A stretch of 64,000 nt of DNA from WTFY01 sp965220875 (GCA_965220875.1 OZ244849.1:1364001-1428000); one strand, 5' to 3'; positions 16,500-24,917 are shown, counted from the stretch's first letter. Notes: a model not told the origin generated them from the sequence alone. Numbers and translations are program-made.

Positions 16500-16500
16500 G

Positions 16501-16569
16501 TGGAGTTTTATGCGACCCGTCATGGGGATACCCATGACGGGTCGCAGTGTACGGGGAGATGAAACTCCA
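16501..16569 (+). promoter_or_regulatory. Nested hairpin leader of rplC and the rest of the S10 operon
   Basis: A perfect 16-bp stem (16511-16526 with 16531-16546, loop GATA) is flanked by an outer 10-pair helix (16501-16510 with 16560-16569, one G-T pair). The helices abut on the 5' side and leave 16547-16559 unpaired on the 3' side. No T-tract follows. The position suggests a cis-acting regulator of the S10 operon, possibly the counterpart of the E. coli S10 leader that L4 binds, but placed after rpsJ. That role is inference. Confidence 0.6.
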
Positions 16570-16599
16570 AATTCAATCTGAATCGGACGTAACGCAATT

Positions 16600-17304
16600 A
16601 TGGCGCTGGGACTTGTTGGTACAAAAGTTGGCATGACTCGCATATTCATGGACACGGGTGAATCCGTGCCCGTGACGGTTTTGCATATGCCCGGCAACCG
16701 CGTCACGCTGCTTCGCCAGCAGGAGGCTGACGGCTATGGGGCAGTGCAGGTGACGTACGGTGACAGGAAGGCTTCGCATATCAACAAGCCAATGTCCGGC
16801 CACTTTGCCAAGACCGGTGTTAGGGCGGGGAAGGGACTGCATGAGTTCAGGCCCGAGAAGAAACAGCTCGAGGCCCTGGCCGTGGGTTCCGAACTGGATG
16901 TCAGCATTTTTTCGGTTGGTCAGAAGGTTTCCGTGACGGGAGTGTCGAAAGGCAAGGGTTTTGCCGGCACGGTCAAGCGTCACAATTTCAGAATGCAGGA
17001 TGCCACGCATGGAAACTCCATATCACACCGCGCGCTCGGTTCAACCGGGCAGTGCCAGGACCCGGGCCATGTGTTCAGGGGAAAGAAGATGGCGGGTCAG
17101 ATGGGCAATGTCCGGGTCACGACGAAGAACCTGAAAGTCGTGCAGATCGATGCGGACCAGGACCTGCTCCTGGTCAAGGGTTCCGTGCCGGGAGCACCCG
17201 GTGGAGATGTGGTGGTGCGTCCAGTGGATGCCAGTGAGGTCAACATGCCGGCACGGGAGAAGGAAGAAAAAGCTTCAGGTGAATCCGGTGGGGATAAAAG
17301 CTGA
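16600..17304 (+). CDS. rplC: 50S ribosomal protein L3
   Basis: L3 is an early-assembly protein whose long loop reaches the peptidyl transferase centre. The family core is clear (MALGLVGTKVGMTRIF, then the HGNSISHRALGSTGQCQDPG loop). At 234 residues it is about 25 longer than E. coli L3 (209), mainly through a charged, Glu/Lys/Ser/Gly-rich C-terminal tail from about residue 210 that is likely disordered. The ribosome-binding site before ATG 16600 is weak (cggacgtaac), so its translation may depend on the upstream leader structure. Confidence 0.97.
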   Translation: MALGLVGTKVGMTRIFMDTGESVPVTVLHMPGNRVTLLRQQEADGYGAVQVTYGDRKASHINKPMSGHFAKTGVRAGKGLHEFRPEKKQLEALAVGSELDVSIFSVGQKVSVTGVSKGKGFAGTVKRHNFRMQDATHGNSISHRALGSTGQCQDPGHVFRGKKMAGQMGNVRVTTKNLKVVQIDADQDLLLVKGSVPGAPGGDVVVRPVDASEVNMPAREKEEKASGESGGDKS

Positions 17305-17317
17305 CAGGGACTGAAGC

Positions 17318-17923
17318 ATGGAACTGAAAATCTCCAACTCGGAATCTACTGTGACGGTATCGGATGATATCTTTTCACGCAGTTTCAACGAACCCCTGGT
17401 ACACCAGGCCGTCACGGCATATCTTGCCGGTGGCCGCAGTGGCTCCAAGTCCAACCGGAGCCGGAGCGAGGTGCGGGGAGGCGGTGCCAAGCCATGGCGG
17501 CAAAAGGGCACGGGGCGCGCGCGCGCAGGCACGGCGAGCAGCCCGTTGTGGCGGTCCGGCGGAGTGACCTTTGCAGCCAAGCCGCGCAAGTTTGGCCAGA
17601 AACTGAACAAGAAAATGGTCAAGGGAGCCTATGCCAGCATCCTGTCGGAGCTGGTCCGTCTGGATTGCCTGCATGTTGTGGAGGATTTCTCGGTCACCGC
17701 GCCCAGTACGAAACAGGCCTTGGCCAGGCTGCAGGAACTTGCACTTGACTCCGCGCTGATCGTCACGACAGAGGCGGACAAAAACCTTTACCTTTCCGTG
17801 CGCAACCTGCCGGGAGTGGAAGTGACGGAAGTGGGCGGTCTGGACCCGGTCAGCCTGTTCAGGTTCGAGCACGTGGTGGTCACCAGGCCGGCACTTCAGG
17901 AGATTGAACAGTGGCTGCAGTGA
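17318..17923 (+). CDS. rplD: 50S ribosomal protein L4
   Basis: L4 binds 23S rRNA and lines the exit tunnel; in E. coli it also represses the S10 operon. The 201-residue product matches the usual length. The tunnel loop region GGGAKPWRQKGTGRARAG is present. Its stop overlaps the start of rplW, consistent with coupled translation. Confidence 0.96.
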   Translation: MELKISNSESTVTVSDDIFSRSFNEPLVHQAVTAYLAGGRSGSKSNRSRSEVRGGGAKPWRQKGTGRARAGTASSPLWRSGGVTFAAKPRKFGQKLNKKMVKGAYASILSELVRLDCLHVVEDFSVTAPSTKQALARLQELALDSALIVTTEADKNLYLSVRNLPGVEVTEVGGLDPVSLFRFEHVVVTRPALQEIEQWLQ

Positions 17924-18216
17924 ACGAGGAACGCATCATGACTGTGCTGCTGTCTCCGCATGTTTCGGAGAAGACGGCCACGAGCGCCGACAAGAACAAC
18001 CAGCATGTGTTTCGCGTGATCCGGGATGCGAAAAAACACGAAATCAAGCAGGCGGTGGAGAAGCTGTTTGATGTCAAGGTTACCGATGTCAATACGATCA
18101 GCATGAAGGGCAAGCGCAAGAATTTTGGAGGGCGGCCCGGCAGGCGCCCGGGCTGGAAAAAAGCGGTAGTGACCTTGGAATCCGGCAGCGATATCAACTT
18201 GGGCGGGTTCAGCTAG
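17911..18216 (+). CDS. rplW: 50S ribosomal protein L23
   Basis: L23 sits at the tunnel exit and docks trigger factor and SRP. GTG 17911 is chosen because AGGAG (17898-17902) lies eight bases upstream; it gives 101 residues. GTG 17920 would give MNEERIMTVLLSPHVSEK, which aligns slightly better with E. coli L23, but has a 17-base spacing. Either start overlaps the rplD end. The core PHVSEKTATSADKNNQ is unambiguous. Confidence 0.93.
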   Translation: MAAVNEERIMTVLLSPHVSEKTATSADKNNQHVFRVIRDAKKHEIKQAVEKLFDVKVTDVNTISMKGKRKNFGGRPGRRPGWKKAVVTLESGSDINLGGFS

Positions 18217-18231
18217 TAGCAGGGATTTGTG

Positions 18232-19059
18232 ATGGCACTGGTAAAAGCAAAGCCTACCTCGGCCGGACGACGTTTCACTGTCCAGGTCAAGACACCCGAG
18301 CTGCACAGGGGCGAACCCTGCAAGGCCCTGTTACGCGACAAGGGGAGCAGTGGCGGGCGCAACAATGCCGGGCGCATCACTACCCGGCATCGGGGCGGCG
18401 GACACAAGAGGCGGTACCGGGTAATCGATTTCAAGCGTGACAAGGACGACATCTCTGCACAGGTGGAAAGAATTGAATATGACCCGAACCGAAGCGCCAA
18501 CATCGCGCTGCTCAAGTACGCGGACGGGGAGCGGCGCTACATCATCGCCCCCAAAAACCTTCCGGCATCCGGCGAGGTCATCTCAGGCAAGCAGGTGCCG
18601 ATCAAGACCGGGAACACGCTGCCGCTTCGAAGCATTCCGGTAGGAACCGTTGTGCACTGCATTGAAATGAAGCCGGGCAAGGGAGCCCAGATTGGGCGCA
18701 GCGCGGGGGCCGCGATCCAGATCGTGGCACGTGAGGGAAGTTACGCCACGTTGCGTTTGCGTTCGGGCGAGACGCGCAAGGTCCTGCTGGAATGCCGGGC
18801 CACGGTAGGGGAAGTCGGCAACAGCGAGCACAATTTGCGCAAGCTGGGGAAGGCCGGGGCAAAACGCTGGCGTGGGGTCCGCCCGACAGTGAGAGGGGTG
18901 GCCATGAACCCGGTCGATCATCCGCATGGAGGCGGCGAGGGACGTACCTCGGGCGGGCGTCATCCCGTGTCGCCTTGGGCCATGCCCACGAAAGGGTTCA
19001 AGACCAGGAAGAATCACCGTACAGACCGCCTGATAGTGCGGCGGAGAAGCAGAAGGTAG
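18232..19059 (+). CDS. rplB: 50S ribosomal protein L2
   Basis: L2 is needed for subunit joining and peptidyl transfer. ATG 18232 (MALVKAKPTSAGRRF) has aggga six bases upstream; a GTG at 18229 adds one residue only. The 275-residue length compares with 273 in E. coli. The conserved VAMNPVDHPHGGGEGRTSGG block, with the histidine implicated in activity, is intact. Confidence 0.97.
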   Translation: MALVKAKPTSAGRRFTVQVKTPELHRGEPCKALLRDKGSSGGRNNAGRITTRHRGGGHKRRYRVIDFKRDKDDISAQVERIEYDPNRSANIALLKYADGERRYIIAPKNLPASGEVISGKQVPIKTGNTLPLRSIPVGTVVHCIEMKPGKGAQIGRSAGAAIQIVAREGSYATLRLRSGETRKVLLECRATVGEVGNSEHNLRKLGKAGAKRWRGVRPTVRGVAMNPVDHPHGGGEGRTSGGRHPVSPWAMPTKGFKTRKNHRTDRLIVRRRSRR

Positions 19060-19090
19060 CCCATGAATTTTGAAGTTGCGAGATCGGAAC

Positions 19091-19363
19091 ATGCCTAGGT
19101 CATTGCGCAAGGGTCCGTTTGTAGACCATCACTTGATGAAGAAAGTCGAGAAGGCGGCTGCGAGCAACGACCGCAAGCCGATCAAGACCTGGTCGAGGCG
19201 TTCATTCGTCGTGCCCGAGATGGTGGGTGTCACGATCGCGGTGCATAACGGGCGACAGCATGTGCCGATCCTGATCAGTGAAAACATGGTCGGGCACAAG
19301 CTCGGCGAGTTTGCCATTACCCGTACGTTCAGGGGCCATTCGGGAGACCGGAAAGCGAGATAA
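19091..19363 (+). CDS. rpsS: 30S ribosomal protein S19
   Basis: S19 is in the 30S head and contacts S13 and the A-site finger. ATG 19091 gives MPRSLRKGPFVDHHLMKK and 90 residues (E. coli 92). An upstream start at 19070 adds seven unrelated residues. Its stop overlaps the rplV start by one base (TAATG). Confidence 0.96.
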   Translation: MPRSLRKGPFVDHHLMKKVEKAAASNDRKPIKTWSRRSFVVPEMVGVTIAVHNGRQHVPILISENMVGHKLGEFAITRTFRGHSGDRKAR

Positions 19364-19698
19364 TGATGCAGGTTTCGGCAAGACTGAGTTTTATCCGCAT
19401 TACTCCGCGCAAGGCAAGGCTCGTGGCGGACCAGATACGTGGCCAGGCCGTGGACCGGGCACTTGAAATCCTTTCGTTCAGCCCGAAAAAGGCGGCGGGA
19501 ACCATCAAGAAGGTGCTGGAGTCCGCGATTGCAAATGCCGAGCATAACGAAGGTGCGGACATTGATGAATTGAAGGTGGAGAAAATTTTCGTGGATGACG
19601 GTCCGACACATCGCCGTTTCCGTGCACGGGCCAAGGGACGGGCCGCGCGTATCATGAAGCGCACGAGTCACATCACGGTGGTCGTCAGTGACCGTTGA
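19363..19698 (+). CDS. rplV: 50S ribosomal protein L22
   Basis: L22 spans the 50S and its loop forms part of the exit-tunnel constriction. The 111-residue product has the N-terminal ITPRKARLVADQIRG and the C-terminal loop GPTHRRFRARAKGRA (macrolide region). Two consecutive ATGs (19363 and 19366) are possible starts; the second has the better spacing to gcgaga. Confidence 0.96.
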   Translation: MMQVSARLSFIRITPRKARLVADQIRGQAVDRALEILSFSPKKAAGTIKKVLESAIANAEHNEGADIDELKVEKIFVDDGPTHRRFRARAKGRAARIMKRTSHITVVVSDR

Positions 19699-19803
19699 GG
19701 TGACATGCAGGGCAGGCGATGCCGGATTGACTGCCAGACTGGTTTCGACACAGCGACACAAAACATTTACTTGAAACTGCAACAACTGAATTGAAGAGGA
19801 ATT

Positions 19804-20478
19804 ATGGGGCAAAAGGTACATCCAACCGGGCTGCGATTAGGAATTTCTACCGACTGGACCTCCAAGTGGTACGCGGACGGTAAGGATTATGCTGATTTCC
19901 TGAGCAGTGACCTCGAGATTCGGGGTTATTTGAAGAAAAAACTTTCCCAGGCTTCTGTCAGCAGAATCCAGATCAACCGTCCTGCACGGGCAGCGTTCAT
20001 TACCATACACACTGCACGTCCCGGAATCGTGATCGGCAAGAAGGGGGAAGACATCGAGGCCTTGCGTCTGGAAGTCGCGCGGCGGACGGGCCTGAGCGTG
20101 AACAATGTAAAGATCAATATTGAGGAAATCCGCAAGCCGGAAATCGATTCGCAGCTTGTGGCGGAGAGCATTGCCCAGCAGCTGGAACGCCGGATCACGT
20201 TCCGTCGTGCCATGAAGCGTGCCGTCGGCAACGCAATGCGCCTGGGGGCACTGGGTGTGAAGGTGAATGTTGCAGGTCGGTTGAACGGTGCGGAAATCGC
20301 GCGCAGTGAATGGTACCGTGAAGGCCGGGTGCCCCTGCACACGTTGCGCGCCAACATCGATTACGGTTTTGCCGAGGCCAAGACCACCTACGGAATCATT
20401 GGCATCAAGACCTGGATATACAAGGGCGATGTATTCGGCCTGGACCCCAAGGAAACGGACGAGAATCCAGACAGGTAG
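19804..20478 (+). CDS. rpsC: 30S ribosomal protein S3
   Basis: S3 forms the mRNA entry site with S4 and S5. The 224-residue protein (MGQKVHPTGLRLGI) has the N-terminal KH domain with the GIVIGKKGEDIE loop and the C-terminal domain ending shortly after TWIYKGDVFG. The 105-base rplV-rpsC spacer is one of the longer ones in the cluster, and I see no convincing promoter or hairpin in it. Confidence 0.97.
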   Translation: MGQKVHPTGLRLGISTDWTSKWYADGKDYADFLSSDLEIRGYLKKKLSQASVSRIQINRPARAAFITIHTARPGIVIGKKGEDIEALRLEVARRTGLSVNNVKINIEEIRKPEIDSQLVAESIAQQLERRITFRRAMKRAVGNAMRLGALGVKVNVAGRLNGAEIARSEWYREGRVPLHTLRANIDYGFAEAKTTYGIIGIKTWIYKGDVFGLDPKETDENPDR

Positions 20479-20509
20479 CCGTGGATACATGAATCTCAGG
20501 ACCGGATAG

Positions 20510-20923
20510 ATGTTACAGCCAAAACGCACGAAATTTCGCAAACAGCACAAGGGCCGCAACCGTGGGCTGGCGATGAACGGCAACCGGGTCAGTTTTGGAG
20601 AGTTCGGCCTGAAGGCTGTCACCAGGGGCCGGATCACGGCCCGGCAGATCGAGGCTGCCCGCCGTGCCATGACACGCCATGTCAAGCGTGGTGGTAAAAT
20701 CTGGATCCGGATGTTTCCGGACGTGCCGGTAACCAAGAAGCCCCTGGAAGTCAGGCAGGGCAAGGGAAAAGGCAATGTCGAGTACTGGGTGGCCAAGGTC
20801 CAGCCCGGCAAGGTGCTTTATGAAATGGAAGGGGTGGATGAGAAGGTGGCCAGGGAGGCATTCAGGCTGGCCGGCGCAAAACTGCCGGTCCGGACCATAT
20901 TTGTTTCACGTAGCGTGATGTAA
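20510..20923 (+). CDS. rplP: 50S ribosomal protein L16
   Basis: L16 helps position tRNA in the A and P sites. The 137-residue product (MLQPKRTKFRKQHKGRNRG) has the standard length and the conserved WIRMFPDVPVTKKPLEVRQG block. It includes the GKGNVEYWVAKVQPG segment near the site of YcfD-type arginine hydroxylation in relatives. Confidence 0.97.
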   Translation: MLQPKRTKFRKQHKGRNRGLAMNGNRVSFGEFGLKAVTRGRITARQIEAARRAMTRHVKRGGKIWIRMFPDVPVTKKPLEVRQGKGKGNVEYWVAKVQPGKVLYEMEGVDEKVAREAFRLAGAKLPVRTIFVSRSVM

Positions 20924-20928
20924 GCGAT

Positions 20929-21144
20929 ATGACTACAGAAGAACTGCGCAAGAAAAACCTGGACGAGCTGAACAGGGAACTGCTTGATTTGCGTAAAGAG
21001 CAGTTTAACCTGCGCATGCAGTCCGGCATTGGCCAGCTGACCCGTGTGCACCAGTTCAAGGCAAACAGGAGAAGTATCGCCCGGGTCAAGACGATCATGA
21101 ATGAAAAGCAGGCCGAAGGCAGCACAAGAGGTAAGCATGACTGA
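20929..21144 (+). CDS. rpmC: 50S ribosomal protein L29
   Basis: L29 lies near the tunnel exit next to L23. The 71-residue, two-helix protein reads MTTEELRKKNLDELNRELL and has the typical FNLRMQSGIGQLT turn. It is slightly longer than E. coli L29 (63) at the C-terminus. That tail overlaps the rpsQ start by eight bases. Confidence 0.95.
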   Translation: MTTEELRKKNLDELNRELLDLRKEQFNLRMQSGIGQLTRVHQFKANRRSIARVKTIMNEKQAEGSTRGKHD

Positions 21145-21409
21145 CGAGGTCAAAAAAGTTCGCACACTGCATGGCAAGGTGATCAGTGACAAGATGGACA
21201 AGACCGTGGTGGTCCTGCTGGAACGCCAGGTCAAGCATCCGCTGTATGAAAAGTACATCCGCCGTTCTACCAAGCTGCACGTGCATGACGAGGATAATGT
21301 ATGCGCGATCGGTGACAAGGTTTCGATCCGTGAATGCCGCCCTGTCTCAAAAAAGAAAGCATGGCGGCTGGTAGAAGTCATCAAGCAGAGCGCAGAGAAA
21401 CAGGGGTGA
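21137..21409 (+). CDS. rpsQ: 30S ribosomal protein S17
   Basis: S17 is a primary 16S rRNA-binding protein with an OB fold. ATG 21137 follows agaggtaagc and gives MTDEVKKVRTLHGKVISDKM, 90 residues (E. coli 84). The core DKTVVVLLERQVKHPLYEKY is typical. It overlaps the end of rpmC in another frame, which suggests coupled translation. Confidence 0.96.
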   Translation: MTDEVKKVRTLHGKVISDKMDKTVVVLLERQVKHPLYEKYIRRSTKLHVHDEDNVCAIGDKVSIRECRPVSKKKAWRLVEVIKQSAEKQG

Positions 21410-21419
21410 CGAGGTCTAC

Positions 21420-21788
21420 ATGATCCAGATGCAATCCATGCTGGGAGTGGCTGATAACAGCGGCGCACGCAAGCTGCAGTGCATCAAGGTGCTGGGCGGG
21501 TCTCAGCGCCGTTATGCCGGGATTGGTGACGTCATCAAGGTCAGCGTCAAGGACGCGATTCCCCGCGGGAAGGTGAAGAAAGGGGAAGTGTACAATGCAG
21601 TGGTGGTGCGGACGGCCAAGGGTGTCCGCCGTACTGACGGATCGCTGGTCAAGTTTGACAGCAATGCGGCAGTGCTGCTGAATAACCAGTTGCAGCCGAT
21701 CGGGACCCGCATATTCGGGCCCGTGACACGTGAATTGCGTACGGAACGCTTCATGAAGATCATATCCCTGGCCCCTGAAGTACTGTAG
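21420..21788 (+). CDS. rplN: 50S ribosomal protein L14
   Basis: L14 forms intersubunit bridges and is the docking site of the silencing factor RsfS. The 122-residue product (MIQMQSMLGVADNSGARKLQ) is close to the 123-residue standard. It heads the spc-operon block, 10 bases after rpsQ, so there is no separate spc promoter here. RsfS itself is missing from its usual place after nadD in this window. Confidence 0.97.
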   Translation: MIQMQSMLGVADNSGARKLQCIKVLGGSQRRYAGIGDVIKVSVKDAIPRGKVKKGEVYNAVVVRTAKGVRRTDGSLVKFDSNAAVLLNNQLQPIGTRIFGPVTRELRTERFMKIISLAPEVL

Positions 21789-21833
21789 GTCCATCCGGAA
21801 GCGGTCGTAAAAAGCTTAAAAGATCTGGCAATA

Positions 21834-22151
21834 ATGAAAAGAATCCGAAGAGGCGATGATGTGATTGTGACTGTCGGCAAGGACAAGGGCCGGCGGGGGA
21901 CCGTACTGAGAGTGATTGATGAAGAGCGCATAGTGGTGGAAAACATAAACGTTGTGAAAAAGCACCAGAAACCCAACCCGAACGCCGGAGTTTCCGGAGG
22001 GATCAACGATCAGGAAATGCCGATTCACGTGTCGAATGTCATGCTGTTCAATCCTGCCACGAACCAGGGGGACCGTGTGGGGTTTAAAACGCTTGAGGAC
22101 AATAAGAAGGTCCGCTACTTCAAGTCCAATGATGAAGTGATCGATATCTAG
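21834..22151 (+). CDS. rplX: 50S ribosomal protein L24
   Basis: L24 is one of the two initiators of 50S assembly. The 105-residue product has the KOW motif (DDVIVTVGKDKGRRGTVLRV) and the VKKHQKPNPNAGVSGGI segment. The 45-base gap after rplN includes an A-rich stretch but no clear signal. Confidence 0.96.
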   Translation: MKRIRRGDDVIVTVGKDKGRRGTVLRVIDEERIVVENINVVKKHQKPNPNAGVSGGINDQEMPIHVSNVMLFNPATNQGDRVGFKTLEDNKKVRYFKSNDEVIDI

Positions 22152-22159
22152 GAACGCTC

Positions 22160-22699
22160 ATGCCACGACTTCAGGATTACTACTTGGACACCGTTCGCAA
22201 GCAACTCATGGAAAAGCTTGGTTACGGGAATATCATGCAGGTGCCCTGTATCGAGAAGATTACCCTGAATATCGGTGTAGGCGAAGCGGCACGTGACAAG
22301 AAAACAATCAAGGAAGTCATTGCGGACATGGAGAAGATTGCCGGGCAGAAAGCCGTGGTGACCAAGGCCCGGAAATCGATTGCCGGGTTCAGCATCCGCG
22401 AGAATTTTCCCATAGGCTGCAAGGTGACACTGCGGAAGACGCGGATGTATGAATTTCTGGACAGGCTGATCAACATTGCGATACCGCGCGTACGGGACTT
22501 TCGGGGGCTCAATCCCAGGTCGTTTGACGGGCGCGGCAACTACAGCCTGGGAATCACCGAGCAGATCATCTTTCCGGAAATCGACTATGACAAGATTGAT
22601 GCCATCCGTGGCATGGATATTGCGATTACAACTTCGGCGAAAACAGATTCGGAAGCGAAGGCATTGCTCGAAGCCTTCAGTTTTCCATTCAAGAAATAG
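22160..22699 (+). CDS. rplE: 50S ribosomal protein L5
   Basis: L5 binds 5S rRNA and contacts P-site tRNA. The 179-residue length equals E. coli L5. Family features include IEKITLNIGVGEA and RDFRGLNPRSFDGRGNYSLG. It starts eight bases after the rplX stop. Confidence 0.97.
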   Translation: MPRLQDYYLDTVRKQLMEKLGYGNIMQVPCIEKITLNIGVGEAARDKKTIKEVIADMEKIAGQKAVVTKARKSIAGFSIRENFPIGCKVTLRKTRMYEFLDRLINIAIPRVRDFRGLNPRSFDGRGNYSLGITEQIIFPEIDYDKIDAIRGMDIAITTSAKTDSEAKALLEAFSFPFKK

Positions 22700-22713
22700 G
22701 GGACAAGTGAGGC

Positions 22714-23019
22714 ATGGCAAAGTCATCGATGATCGAACGTGAGAAGAAGCGCAACAAGGTTGTGCGCAGATGTTCTGAAAAGCGGGTGAAACTCAAGGCT
22801 ATCATAAAGAGTCCCACAACCAGTTACGATGAAAAACAGGAAGCCATGCTGCAATTGCAAAAGATGCCCAGGAATGCCAGCCCGGTGCGACTGCGTAACC
22901 GCTGCAGCATTACAGGCAGGCCAAAGGGCTACTACCGGAAGTTTGGGCTCGGGCGAAACAAGCTGCGCGAAGCTGCCATGCGCGGGGATATACCGGGCCT
23001 GGTCAAGGCCAGTTGGTAG
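22714..23019 (+). CDS. rpsN: 30S ribosomal protein S14 (zinc-independent form)
   Basis: S14 is in the 30S head near the A site. The 101-residue protein (MAKSSMIEREKKRNKVV) is the longer form without the four-cysteine zinc site found in the short form. The C-terminal block RNRCSITGRPKGYYRKFGL is conserved. Confidence 0.96.
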   Translation: MAKSSMIEREKKRNKVVRRCSEKRVKLKAIIKSPTTSYDEKQEAMLQLQKMPRNASPVRLRNRCSITGRPKGYYRKFGLGRNKLREAAMRGDIPGLVKASW

Positions 23020-23054
23020 GGTTTCGGGATGAAGCAGGCTGGAGGATCAAGAAC

Positions 23055-23450
23055 GTGAGTATGAGTGACCCCATATCGGACATGCTGACGCGCATACGCA
23101 ACGGCCAGAGCGCCAGGAAAGTGAACGTGACCATGCCTTCATCGGGCTTGAAGGCATCCATTGCAAGTGTGCTCAAGGAAGAGGGCTTCATTGAGGATTT
23201 CGAGGTAAGCAAGGTGCAATCCAAGGCGGAGCTTACCATCACGCTCAAATACTACCTGGGCAAACCGGTCATTACCCGGCTCAGACGGATCAGCAGGCCC
23301 GGCCTGAGAAAGTATAAAGGGGTCAACGACCTGCCAAGGATCTTGGGAGGCATGGGCATTGCGGTGGTTTCCACCTCAAAGGGTGTCATGACGGATAGAG
23401 CCGCCCGTGCAGCAGGCCATGGTGGCGAAGTGTTGTGTACGATTGAATAA
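23055..23450 (+). CDS. rpsH: 30S ribosomal protein S8
   Basis: S8 is a primary 16S rRNA binder and, in E. coli, the repressor of the spc operon. GTG 23055 is chosen because GGAGG (23041-23045) is nine bases upstream and it yields MSMSDPISDMLTRIRNG, matching the E. coli N-terminus. ATG 23061 is the alternative. The product has 131 residues (E. coli 130) and ends with the conserved VVSTSKGVMTDRAAR. Confidence 0.95.
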   Translation: MSMSDPISDMLTRIRNGQSARKVNVTMPSSGLKASIASVLKEEGFIEDFEVSKVQSKAELTITLKYYLGKPVITRLRRISRPGLRKYKGVNDLPRILGGMGIAVVSTSKGVMTDRAARAAGHGGEVLCTIE

Positions 23451-23473
23451 GTTCCAGATTGTTTGAGTAGAGT

Positions 23474-24001
23474 ATGTCACGAATTGCAAGACAACCCGTT
23501 GAGATTCCGTCAGGGGTGGACGTGAAGCTGCTGGACCGGCAGCTTGCCGCGAAAGGTCCGGCCGGAGAATTGACCCTGGATATTCACCGTGACGTCTGTG
23601 TTGAACAAACGGATAACCAGATCCGGGTGGTCATGGACAAGACCAGTGATGTCGCCATGGCCGGCACGATGCGGGCATTGATCCATAACCTGGTGGTGGG
23701 TGTGAGCAAGGGTTTCGAGCGCAGGCTGGAGCTTGTAGGGGTAGGCTATCGTGCCCAATCTGCAGGCAAGGTGCTGAAGATGACGCTGGGTTTCTCGCAT
23801 CCGATCGACTACCCGGTGCCGGACGGGATCAAGGTTGAAACGCCGAGCCAGACAGAAATCGTTGTCACGGGTATGGACAAGCAGAAAGTAGGGCAAGTGG
23901 CCGCAGAAATACGCGCATACCGGCCCCCGGAACCTTACAAGGGGAAGGGAGTGAGGTATGCCGGCGAGAGAGTGATTCGCAAGGAAGCGAAGAAGAAGTA
24001 G
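23474..24001 (+). CDS. rplF: 50S ribosomal protein L6
   Basis: L6 lies near the GTPase-associated centre. The 175-residue product (MSRIARQPVEIPSGVD) has two repeated L6 folds; the second contains YRPPEPYKGKGVRY, the family signature. E. coli L6 is 177 residues. Confidence 0.97.
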   Translation: MSRIARQPVEIPSGVDVKLLDRQLAAKGPAGELTLDIHRDVCVEQTDNQIRVVMDKTSDVAMAGTMRALIHNLVVGVSKGFERRLELVGVGYRAQSAGKVLKMTLGFSHPIDYPVPDGIKVETPSQTEIVVTGMDKQKVGQVAAEIRAYRPPEPYKGKGVRYAGERVIRKEAKKK

Positions 24002-24014
24002 TTGGTTGCAGGAT

Positions 24015-24368
24015 ATGGGTAATACAGCAGCAAGAATGCGCCGGGCACGCAAGACCCGCAGCAAGATATCCGAGTTGAATGTACACCGGTTGTGTGTTCA
24101 CCGGACGCTGAGGCATACGTATGCACAGGTCATATCTCCTGATGCAGGAGTCACCGTGGCGCATGCTTCTTCCCTGGAAGCGGACCTGCGTAAGGCAGTG
24201 AAGTATACCGGCAACATAGAGGCTGCCCGGGAGGTCGGGAAGGTCATTGCTGCGCGTGCAAAGGAAAAAGGCGTGGGAGAAGTTGCTTTTGACCGTTCAG
24301 GTTTCAAGTATCATGGTCGTGTCAAGGCATTGGCCGATGCCGCCCGCGAAGCCGGATTAAAGTTTTAA
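24015..24368 (+). CDS. rplR: 50S ribosomal protein L18
   Basis: L18 brings 5S rRNA into the large subunit with L5. ATG 24015 aligns residue for residue with the E. coli start (MGNTAARMRRARKTRSK) and gives 117 residues, the same length. A TTG at 24006 is possible because the ribosome-binding site before the ATG (gga) is unusually close. The block VHRTLRHTYAQVISP is diagnostic. Confidence 0.95.
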   Translation: MGNTAARMRRARKTRSKISELNVHRLCVHRTLRHTYAQVISPDAGVTVAHASSLEADLRKAVKYTGNIEAAREVGKVIAARAKEKGVGEVAFDRSGFKYHGRVKALADAAREAGLKF

Positions 24369-24389
24369 ACAGCAGGTAGTCATGTTCCG

Positions 24390-24896
24390 ATGGTAGTAAA
24401 AGAACCCGCAAGAATTTCCGATGGCCTTGAAGAAAGGCTGGTTGCAGTGAATCGAGTTGCCAAGGTCGTAAAGGGTGGGCGCCAGTTCGGGTTTACTGCC
24501 CTGACAGTGGTCGGGGACAGCAACGGCAAGGTGGGAATCGGTTATGGAAAAGCCCGTGAGGTGCCTTTGGCGATCCGGAAAGCCATGGAAAAGGCACGCA
24601 AGGAACTGAGGCACGTACCGCTCAAGGACGGGACCCTGCACTATCCGGTTATCGGGCAGTACGGAGCGGCGAAAGTTATCATGCAGCCTGCCTCCGTGGG
24701 GACAGGTATCATTGCTGGCGGGGCCATGAGGGCTGTTTTCGAGGTTGTCGGCATCAAGAACATCCTGTCGAAATGTATTGGCTCGAAGAATCCGATCAAC
24801 GTGGTGCAGGCCACCGTCAACACGTTGTGCGCCATGCAGGATCTTGATTACATTGCTGCCAAGCGCGGTAAAACCATAGAAGAAATTCTTTCGTAA
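24390..24896 (+). CDS. rpsE: 30S ribosomal protein S5
   Basis: S5 affects translational accuracy and the mRNA entry helicase. The 168-residue product has the double-stranded RNA-binding N-terminal domain (LVAVNRVAKVVKGGRQFGFT). The GYGKAREVPLAIRKAMEKA and GAMRAVFEVVGIKNILSKC segments follow. The spectinomycin-related loop around VVKGGRQ appears normal. Confidence 0.97.
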   Translation: MVVKEPARISDGLEERLVAVNRVAKVVKGGRQFGFTALTVVGDSNGKVGIGYGKAREVPLAIRKAMEKARKELRHVPLKDGTLHYPVIGQYGAAKVIMQPASVGTGIIAGGAMRAVFEVVGIKNILSKCIGSKNPINVVQATVNTLCAMQDLDYIAAKRGKTIEEILS

Positions 24897-24917
24897 TTGC
24901 ATTGCAAGGGTTGAATC

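Noticed and set aside
16559..16636. Leader peptide of about 25 codons overlapping the rplC start
   Set aside because: The frame starts MKLQIQSESD, but GGGGAG is directly against its ATG with no spacing, and no amino-acid run suggests attenuation.
19727..19755. Promoter before rpsC
   Set aside because: TTGACT is present but no acceptable -10 lies at 16-18 bases spacing.
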